DNA of 7,125 nt from JAWVEV01 sp033856535. GTDB taxonomy: Bacteria; Actinomycetota; Thermoleophilia; Miltoncostaeales; Miltoncostaeaceae. The stretch is taken from assembly GCA_033856535.1 (NCBI GenBank), contig JAWVEV010000209.1, positions 1 through 7,125 on the forward strand, given 5' to 3'. A model generated the notes under the pieces. It did no database searches. It was not told the origin of the DNA and saw only the letters and a program-made list of their open reading frames with translations. Both the position numbers and the translations under genes were made by a program. Every line of letters begins with the position of its first letter. Positions within the stretch are counted from its first letter, which is position 1. Positions 1 through 4,295 of the stretch are shown here, in pieces.

Positions 1-351
1 GCGCCGGGCGGCACCGCGGAGCTGACCTTCCGGGTCGCGAACCCCGCCGGCGCCGAGCGCGCCTTCGCGCTGCGGGCCGCCGACGTGCTGGCGACCGGGG
101 CGGTGGCGCCCGCCGGCCCGCCGGCCGAGGGCGTGGGCGCCTGGCTGACGGCGCCGGCCGACGCCGTCGTGCGCCCGCGTGAGAGCGCGGCGGTGACGGT
201 TGTGGTGAGGGTTCCCGAGGACGCCGCGCCCGGCGCCCACGAGGGTGCGCTGGTCGTCTCGCCGGCCCGCGCGGCGGCGACGCCCGACGGCACGGGCGCC
301 GCGGTCGCCTACGAGGTGGCCGCGCGCGTGACCGTGGTGGTGGGCGGGTGA
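1..351 (+). CDS. C-terminal part of a secreted/surface beta-sandwich protein (DUF916-like or similar Ig-like fold), 5' end outside the window
   Basis: The frame is open from the first base and ends at TGA 349-351, giving 116 visible residues; the true start lies upstream. The visible part begins APGGTAELTFRVANPAG and later has RPRESAAVTVVVRVPEDAAPG, then ends in alternating valines. This pattern (a 'PGG..ELTFRV.NP' strand pair, then 'V.VRVPEDAAPGAHEG.LVV') is typical of extracellular immunoglobulin-like beta sandwiches such as the N-terminal domain of WxL-interacting proteins (DUF916) or NEW3-type domains. There is no C-terminal membrane helix or LPxTG motif, which full DUF916 proteins usually have, so the assignment is tentative. 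The next gene starts inside this stop codon (GTGA overlap), so the two are probably co-translated and act together outside the cell. An in-frame GTG at 85 would give an 88-residue protein, but it would cut through the domain and is not preferred. Confidence 0.6.
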   Translation, partial: APGGTAELTFRVANPAGAERAFALRAADVLATGAVAPAGPPAEGVGAWLTAPADAVVRPRESAAVTVVVRVPEDAAPGAHEGALVVSPARAAATPDGTGAAVAYEVAARVTVVVGG

Positions 352-1775
352 CCGGGCGGCTGGCCGCGATCGTCGTGGCGGTCGTCGTGGCCCTCGTCTG
401 GGTCGCCCAGGCCGCGGCCTACGGCACCTCGACCGCCGTCGTGAACGCGGCGACCGCCCCGACGTACGGGACCTGGGCGAACGCGCCGGCGGGCGCGACC
501 GCGGCCGGGGGAGGGGTCGCGACCCTCACCGAGACCAACCCGCTCGGCACGATCACGCTGCCGACCAACGGGACCTTCACCGGCAACGCCACCGGGTGGA
601 CGAGCAGCTCGACGGGCAGCGTCGACGTGGCCTACGACGGCGGGGTCGGCAACCCGGCCGGGTCGGCGCGGAGCCGGCTGACCGGGATCCTGCTCCTGCT
701 CTCGAGCGGCAGCGGGACCTGGAACAGCCAGAGCTTCGTCTGGAGCGGGGCCAGCCCGCTCTCGGCGAGCTTCTCGATCCAGCGCCGCTTCGACGCGGCG
801 CTGGTCGCCTCGGCCAGCTGGCGCGTGACGTTGAAGGACCTGACCACGGCGGCGCTCGACAACGTCCTGATCAACGCGAGCGTCCCCGTGAACGGGTCGT
901 TCACGACCGACAACGTGTCCGTGCCGACGACCGGTCTCGTGAACGGGCACAGCTACCGGATCGAGGTCAAGGTCGACCTGAGCGCGCTGGCCGGACTGGG
1001 ATCGGCCACGGTCTGGTTCGACAACGTGAACCTGACCGCCCAGCAGGTGAACTACCGGGCCGAGGGCGAGATGACGATCCCCTCGGTGGTGGCGGGCTCG
1101 ACGATGACGCTGGCGGTGGACGCCGGCGCGACCGGCGAGGCCTTCGACGTCCAGGTCTGGAACGGCTCGGCCTGGAACACCCGGTTGACCGTGCCGGTCG
1201 GTGCGGTGACGCCGCTCACCTATGGCCTGCTGTCCTCCGAGCGGGTGAGCGGGGAGGTGCGGATCCGGTTCGTGGACCAGACCCAGAGCGCCGACGGGGC
1301 GCAGTCGTCGCTGAGCGTCGATTACGTGCGGGTGATCTCCACCGGCGGGATCACGGTGAGCGGGCCGACCACGGTGACCCTGCCCGGGGTGGCGATCGAC
1401 GGCGTCGCGGAGAAGGTCGTGAACGCGTCATTCGGCGCCATCGACCTGGCCGACGGCGGCGGCGTGGCGAGCGGCTGGTCCCTGTCGGCGACCGCGACCC
1501 AGTGGACCAAGGTCGGCGCGCCCTCGCAGACGCTGCCGGCCAACGCCTGGACGGCGGCGCCGCAGGCCCCGAGCGCGCCACTCGGCGACTCCCTGACGGG
1601 GGCGGCCGCCGGCGCCGGCGGCACCTTCTCGCCGACCGTCCCGATCGTGCTGATGACGGCGTCGTCGGGGAACGGGGTGGGCACGTTCCGCCAGAACCCG
1701 ACGGTCACGCTCCACGTCCCGCTGACCGCCTACGCCGGCGTCTACCGCTCGACGGTCACCCTGACGGCCTCCTGA
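348..1775 (+). CDS. Secreted surface protein with jelly-roll-like segments and a WxL-like C-terminal domain
   Basis: This is a 475-residue protein with a GTG start overlapping the upstream stop by 4 bases; no strong ribosome site is visible, so coupling to the upstream gene is likely. Residues 1-24 form a signal peptide: Arg4, a hydrophobic core AAIVVAVVVALVWVAQ, and an AxA-type cleavage region near 22-24. Residues about 70-232 look like a carbohydrate-binding/galactose-binding jelly roll (opening NGTFTGNATGW, closing WFDNVNLT). Residues about 236-330 form a second beta-rich segment ending SLSVDYVRV. Residues about 333-475 resemble a WxL domain: ITVSGPTTVTLPG, then GWSLSATATQW (a W-S-L motif at 377-379), and at the end VTLHVPLTAYAGVYRSTVTL, where the distal WxL position reads VTL. 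WxL domains bind the cell wall non-covalently in Gram-positive bacteria. The protein is rich in Thr, Ser, Gly and Ala, lacks a membrane anchor, and has no visible catalytic motif. The CDS call is firm; the domain names are inferred from pattern only. Confidence 0.8.
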   Translation: MTGRLAAIVVAVVVALVWVAQAAAYGTSTAVVNAATAPTYGTWANAPAGATAAGGGVATLTETNPLGTITLPTNGTFTGNATGWTSSSTGSVDVAYDGGVGNPAGSARSRLTGILLLLSSGSGTWNSQSFVWSGASPLSASFSIQRRFDAALVASASWRVTLKDLTTAALDNVLINASVPVNGSFTTDNVSVPTTGLVNGHSYRIEVKVDLSALAGLGSATVWFDNVNLTAQQVNYRAEGEMTIPSVVAGSTMTLAVDAGATGEAFDVQVWNGSAWNTRLTVPVGAVTPLTYGLLSSERVSGEVRIRFVDQTQSADGAQSSLSVDYVRVISTGGITVSGPTTVTLPGVAIDGVAEKVVNASFGAIDLADGGGVASGWSLSATATQWTKVGAPSQTLPANAWTAAPQAPSAPLGDSLTGAAAGAGGTFSPTVPIVLMTASSGNGVGTFRQNPTVTLHVPLTAYAGVYRSTVTLTAS

Positions 1776-1804
1776 GACCGGGCGCGCAGACGGAGTCGGC
1801 CTCA

Positions 1805-1818
1805 GCCCGCGATCGGGC
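1805..1818. terminator. Short GC hairpin between convergent genes, possible bidirectional terminator
   Basis: GCCCG (1805-1809) and CGGGC (1814-1818) can form a 5-bp stem with the loop CGAT. It lies in the 65-base gap between two convergent stop codons (1775 on plus, 1841 on minus), where a shared terminator is expected. There is no T-tract on either side and the stem is short, so support is weak. Confidence 0.3.
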
Positions 1819-1840
1819 GGGTGATCTCCACCCCGTGTGC

Positions 1841-2308
1841 CTAGGTCGGCTTGGTGCTCATCGCCCAGACGGCGACGAGCATGGCCGCCAGGAGCACCAG
1901 GGTCAGGATCGTCGCCGCGCGGGTGAGCCCCGATGCGCCGTCCCCGCGGCCCATGCGCTTCTGCGCGATGCCGGCGGTGATCAGGCCCGCGATCAGCAGC
2001 AGCGCGCCGCCGTCCGAGGTGATGAAGCCGACCCCGACCCAGGCCGGGTCCTCGATGTCCTCCTTGGACACGATCCACTCGGCGCCGACCCGCATCACGA
2101 TGAAGGCCGGCAGCGCGCCGAGGAGCAGGGTGCGAAAGCCGAAGCGCGTCAGCGTGGCGCCCTGGCCCGAGCCGGCGGCACGGAGCCCGCCCGCGAGCGC
2201 GACGCCGGCCAGCAGGGCGGTGCCGACCAGCACCATCGCGCCGGCGACGTGCACGAAGAGCGGCAGGTCCCAGGCGTCGGGACGCAGGACGAGCGGCAGG
2301 ACGCTCAT
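1841..2308 (-). CDS. Small four-helix integral membrane protein, DUF2269-like (second of a tandem pair)
   Basis: This 155-residue protein starts at ATG (2308-2306 on the minus strand) and ends at TAG. The start codon overlaps the upstream gene's stop as ATGA, showing translational coupling, so this start is preferred to any longer frame. Hydrophobic segments lie at about 17-40 (FVHVAGAMVLVGTALLAGVA), 60-75, 93-115 and 131-150, consistent with four membrane helices. A histidine early in helix 1 (H20) matches the 'H..ga....G' pattern of small DUF2269-type predicted membrane proteins. Its layout parallels that of the preceding gene product, suggesting an old tandem duplication with strong divergence. 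Between helices 2 and 3 there is a charged loop (SKEDIEDPAW). No function is known from the sequence; the two proteins may form a heteromeric membrane complex. Confidence 0.8.
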   Translation of the reverse strand: MSVLPLVLRPDAWDLPLFVHVAGAMVLVGTALLAGVALAGGLRAAGSGQGATLTRFGFRTLLLGALPAFIVMRVGAEWIVSKEDIEDPAWVGVGFITSDGGALLLIAGLITAGIAQKRMGRGDGASGLTRAATILTLVLLAAMLVAVWAMSTKPT

Positions 2309-2763
2309 GCGCCGGGCTTCCAGATCATCAGGGCCAGGATCCCGACGACCGCCGCGGCCTGCAGGACGTGGAACGCCACCGAGCGCGCCGACCGGACGGT
2401 CTGACCGAGCGTCACCCCGGCCGCGCCGGCGAGCGCCTCCTGGTACGTGCGGCCCACGAGCGCGCCGGTGACGCCGCCCACGACCCAGAGGGCGAGCGAG
2501 GCGATGATCCAGCCGTCGGTGAGCGCGTAGCCGTCGACGTCGACCGCCAGCCAGATGCCGAAGACGATCGTGCCGACGCCTCCGATGCGCCCGAGGACGT
2601 CGCCGAGCTTGCCCAGCCGCAGCAACGGGATCGCGTCGCGCGCCGATGGGGTGCGCCAGGTCGCGCCGAGCACCCCGACCGAGACCACGACCGCGCCCAT
2701 GAGCGCGAACGCGGCCAAGAGGTGGAGGAGGAGCAACCAGTCGTATCGGCTCACGCGGGGCAT
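2305..2763 (-). CDS. Small four-helix integral membrane protein, DUF2269-like (first of a tandem pair)
   Basis: This 152-residue protein starts at ATG (2763-2761) directly after a purine-rich ribosome site (GGGAGAGG just before the ATG). Its stop TGA (2307-2305) overlaps the next start. Hydrophobic segments at about 9-33 (LLLLHLLAAFALMGAVVVSV), 60-76, 84-104 and 128-148 predict four membrane helices. His14 in helix 1 and His132 in helix 4 lie in the membrane, as in the DUF2269 family of predicted integral membrane proteins of about 150 residues, which also resemble small cytochrome-like or CopD-like membrane proteins. The motif GIWLAVDVDGYALTDGWI between helices 2 and 3 is typical of the family. 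It lies 48 bases downstream of the dehydrogenase gene on the same strand, so co-transcription is possible. The membrane prediction is strong; the biochemical role is unknown. Confidence 0.8.
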   Translation of the reverse strand: MPRVSRYDWLLLLHLLAAFALMGAVVVSVGVLGATWRTPSARDAIPLLRLGKLGDVLGRIGGVGTIVFGIWLAVDVDGYALTDGWIIASLALWVVGGVTGALVGRTYQEALAGAAGVTLGQTVRSARSVAFHVLQAAAVVGILALMIWKPGA

Positions 2764-2811
2764 CCTCTCCCACGGCCGCCGGCCCTCGCCAGCCGGCCGG
2801 TTCGCCCAGGC

Positions 2812-3606
2812 CTAGCCGTTCACCACCTTGCCGCCGTTGGGGTGGAGCACCTGGCCGGTCATGTACGAGGCGTCCCCCGAGGCCAGGAAGACGTAGCTGG
2901 GCGCGATCTCGTCCGGCTGGCCGGGACGGCCGAGCGGGACGTCGGCGCCGAACTCGGCCACCTTGTCCGCGGGGAAGGTCGCCGGGATCAGCGGCGTCCA
3001 GACCGGTCCGGGCGCGACGGCGTTCACGCGGATGCCGCGGTCGGCCAGCGACATCGCGAGGGCGCGGGTGAAGGCCACGATGGCGCCCTTGGTGGACGAG
3101 TAGTCGATCAGCACCGGGTTGCCCTGGTAGGCGGTCACCGAGGCCGTGTTCACGATCGCCCCGCCCTCGCCCATGTCCTCGAGCACCACCTTGGTCAGGT
3201 GGAACATCGCGAAGACGTTCGTGCGGAAGGTGCGCTCGAGCTGCTCGGCGCTGATCTCGGCGATGTCCTGGCGCACGTGCTGCTCGCCGGCGTTGTTGAC
3301 CAGCACGTCGACCGGCCCGAGCTCGTCGCGCACCCGCGCCGCGACCGACCTGGCGTGCGCCTCCTCGCCCAGGTCGCCGGCGATCGCCAGGCCCCGCCGG
3401 CCCTCGTCGCGCACCATGCGCAGGGTCTCCTCCGCGTCCTCGTGCTCCTCGAGGTACGCGATCGCCACGTCGGCGCCCTCGCGCGCGAAGGCGACCGCGA
3501 CGGCCCGCCCGATGCCGCTGTCGCCGCCCGTCACCAGCGCGATCCGCCCGTCGAGCTTGCCGGCCGCGCGATACCCCTCACCGGCCGCACGCGGCGGCGG
3601 CGTCAT
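2812..3606 (-). CDS. Short-chain dehydrogenase/reductase (general-stress type SDR, YghA/YhdF-like)
   Basis: This classical NAD(P)-dependent SDR has 264 residues from the first ATG (3606-3604) to TAG. The Rossmann cofactor motif TGGDSGIG is at 26-33, NNAG at 104-107, catalytic Asn130, Ser156 (NTASVTAY) and YSSTK with Tyr169 and Lys173. The whole catalytic tetrad is present. The ending GQVLHPNGGKVVNG and the segment VAPGPVWTPLIPATFP are characteristic of the subgroup containing E. coli YghA and Bacillus general stress proteins such as YhdF. These are soluble oxidoreductases, often annotated as glucose/ribitol-dehydrogenase-like, with uncertain natural substrates. Members of this group normally begin 20-40 residues earlier with a Pro/Gln-rich tail. 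Such a tail is encoded in frame just upstream here (3607-3669) but has no standard start codon. The ATG used has a fair ribosome site (GAGG about 5 bases before it). The gene is probably first of a three-gene minus-strand unit. Confidence 0.93.
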   Translation of the reverse strand: MTPPPRAAGEGYRAAGKLDGRIALVTGGDSGIGRAVAVAFAREGADVAIAYLEEHEDAEETLRMVRDEGRRGLAIAGDLGEEAHARSVAARVRDELGPVDVLVNNAGEQHVRQDIAEISAEQLERTFRTNVFAMFHLTKVVLEDMGEGGAIVNTASVTAYQGNPVLIDYSSTKGAIVAFTRALAMSLADRGIRVNAVAPGPVWTPLIPATFPADKVAEFGADVPLGRPGQPDEIAPSYVFLASGDASYMTGQVLHPNGGKVVNG

Positions 3607-3669
3607 CGCGCCCTCGCGGCCGGGCTGGCGCGGCTGGTGCTGCGGCGGCTGCGGGGTCTCGTCGGCGAT
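3607..3669 (-). other. In-frame upstream extension of the SDR gene encoding its conserved N-terminal tail; candidate ATC start at 3669
   Basis: Read on the minus strand in the SDR frame, these 21 codons give a segment containing ADETPQPPQHQPRQPGREGA, leading into MTPPP and then the SDR core. This resembles the 'PPQHQ..QPG.E.EM.P.P' tail that I recall from this SDR subgroup. The first codon of this block is ATC; a G in its third position would make an ordinary start giving M-A-D-E-T. Upstream, the frame stays open to a TGA (minus strand) at 3756-3754, with no ATG, GTG or TTG. The extension could therefore be translated from a non-canonical ATC, be a start-codon mutation, or hold a sequencing error. 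Family similarity is from memory, not a search. Confidence 0.55.
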
Positions 3670-3696
3670 GGCCGGGCCGGTTCCCGCGCGGCGGGC

Positions 3697-3727
3697 GCTC
3701 CAAACCGCGGTCGGCGGGTTTTGGAGC
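3697..3727. promoter_or_regulatory. Near-perfect inverted repeat in the divergent intergenic region, possible operator
   Basis: GCTCCAAACC (3697-3706) faces GGTTTTGGAGC (3717-3727) across a 10-base centre, matching except for one extra T in the right arm. In an alternative pairing the inner bases CCGC/GCGG also pair, giving a stem of about 12 bp with bulges. It lies between the divergently transcribed SDR and CBS genes, so it is not placed as a terminator for either, and no T-tract follows. The AT-rich core within very GC-rich DNA suggests a protein-binding dyad. No regulator can be named. Confidence 0.45.
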
Positions 3728-3750
3728 CCAGCCCCGTTGATCTGCCGGGC

Positions 3751-3762
3751 GTCTCATGAGAC
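3751..3762. promoter_or_regulatory. Perfect 12-base palindrome GTCTCATGAGAC, possible operator
   Basis: GTCTCATGAGAC equals its own reverse complement. It lies 41 bases upstream of the CBS gene start and 24 bases from the inverted repeat at 3697-3727, in the divergent promoter region. A perfect 12-base palindrome is expected about once or twice by chance in 7 kb, so only its position makes it suggestive. Confidence 0.3.
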
Positions 3763-3790
3763 CCTTCGCGACCTCGCAACAATCGTCACG

Positions 3791-3798
3791 AGGGAGAG
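3791..3798 (+). promoter_or_regulatory. Ribosome binding site fixing the CBS gene start
   Basis: AGGGAGAG lies 5 bases before ATG 3804. An in-frame ATG at 3756 lies within the palindrome and has no such site, so the downstream ATG is chosen. Confidence 0.8.
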
Positions 3799-3803
3799 CG
3801 CCC

Positions 3804-4196
3804 ATGCGTGTCAGCGACGCCATGAGCTCGTTGAGCGCCATCGTCGGCCCGGAGCACACGCTGCAGCAGGCGGCGGTGCGGATGGTGCAGCACAAGACGG
3901 GGGCGGCGGTCGTACTGGACGGCGCGCTCCCCGGGCCCGGCGTCGTGACCGAGCGCGACCTTCTGCGGGCGGTCGCCGCGGGCCTCGACCCGCGCTCCGA
4001 GCTGGTCGAGGACCACATGACCGGCGAGCTCGTGACCGCGATGCCGACCTGGCCGATCTCGAAGGCGGCCGAGCTGATGGTCAAGCACGGCATCCGCCAC
4101 GTGCTGGTCTTCGAGGGCTCGGAGCTGGTGGGGATCCTCTCGATGCGCGACGTGGTGCGGGTGAGCCGGCTCGAGCCGGCGCTCGCCGCGGACTGA
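3804..4196 (+). CDS. Two-CBS-domain (Bateman module) protein
   Basis: This 130-residue cytoplasmic protein is made almost entirely of two CBS domains, at about residues 6-57 and 72-122. Each ends in the usual ligand-loop pattern G-h-h-[ST]-x-x-D: GVVTERD (Thr49, Asp52) and GILSMRD (Ser113, Asp116). Each opens with the usual 'V.DAMS/HMT' segment. Paired CBS domains generally bind adenosine nucleotides or related ligands and regulate other proteins. Stand-alone pairs like this have no enzyme domain and act as sensors for partners that cannot be identified from the sequence. The start at ATG 3804 follows a strong ribosome site. The gene is divergent from the SDR gene and is followed 6 bases after its stop by a GC hairpin, suggesting its own transcription unit. 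A role in redox or energy sensing is common for the family but is not shown here. Confidence 0.92.
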   Translation: MRVSDAMSSLSAIVGPEHTLQQAAVRMVQHKTGAAVVLDGALPGPGVVTERDLLRAVAAGLDPRSELVEDHMTGELVTAMPTWPISKAAELMVKHGIRHVLVFEGSELVGILSMRDVVRVSRLEPALAAD

Positions 4197-4202
4197 TCCG
4201 AG

Positions 4203-4222
4203 CGGGCGCCTCCGGGCGCCCG
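4203..4222 (+). terminator. Strong GC hairpin after the CBS gene, probable terminator
   Basis: CGGGCGCC (4203-4210) pairs perfectly with GGCGCCCG (4215-4222), an 8-bp stem with the 4-base loop TCCG, starting 6 bases after the CBS stop codon. No T-tract follows, as is often the case for terminators of high-GC actinobacteria. The position and stem strength support a terminator. Confidence 0.55.
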
Positions 4223-4239
4223 GCCGATCGAGGAGGGGA

Positions 4240-4256
4240 ACCGGCTTCGGGCCGGT
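4240..4256 (+). promoter_or_regulatory. Second hairpin upstream of the GGDEF/HD-GYP gene (dyad within a possible promoter)
   Basis: ACCGGC (4240-4245) pairs with GCCGGT (4251-4256) around TTCGG, so a stable UUCG-type loop is possible. It lies 40 bases before the GTG start at 4296. It overlaps a GGAAC (4237-4241) and is followed by TGATACCGT (4256-4264), so it may instead be a dyad inside a promoter. Both readings are open. Confidence 0.35.
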
Positions 4257-4284
4257 GATACCGTCCTCGCGTGTCCGCGCAACC

Positions 4285-4290
4285 GGAGGA
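4285..4290 (+). promoter_or_regulatory. Ribosome binding site fixing the GTG start of the GAF-PAS-GAF-GGDEF-HD-GYP gene
   Basis: GGAGGA lies 5 bases before the GTG at 4296. Another GTG at 4271 is in a different frame. Confidence 0.8.
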
Positions 4291-4295
4291 CGAGG

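Noticed and set aside
596..2404. A 602-codon plus-strand open frame
   Set aside because: It overlaps the secreted protein gene in another frame and runs through two minus-strand genes; composition is Arg/Asp/Gly-rich and it has no domain.
1841..2773. A single 310-residue minus-strand protein starting at 2773
   Set aside because: Its first half is Arg/Gly-rich shadow sequence. The real protein begins at ATG 2308, which overlaps the upstream stop codon, and the other half is encoded by a different frame (2305-2763).
2778..2797. GCCGGC repeats (2778-2783 and 2792-2797) as a terminator between the SDR and membrane protein genes
   Set aside because: The 6-base stem with an 8-base loop and no T-tract is easily expected by chance at this GC content, and the genes are close and co-directional.
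2368..3759. A 463-codon plus-strand open frame opposite the SDR and membrane protein genes
   Set aside because: The low-complexity Arg/His/Asp/Val-rich translation has no family pattern. The minus strand holds a complete SDR with all catalytic residues.
3756..3803. Upstream ATG at 3756 as the start of the CBS gene
   Set aside because: It lies within a palindrome with no ribosome site, and the extra 16 residues are not part of a CBS fold. ATG 3804 has a strong site at the right distance.
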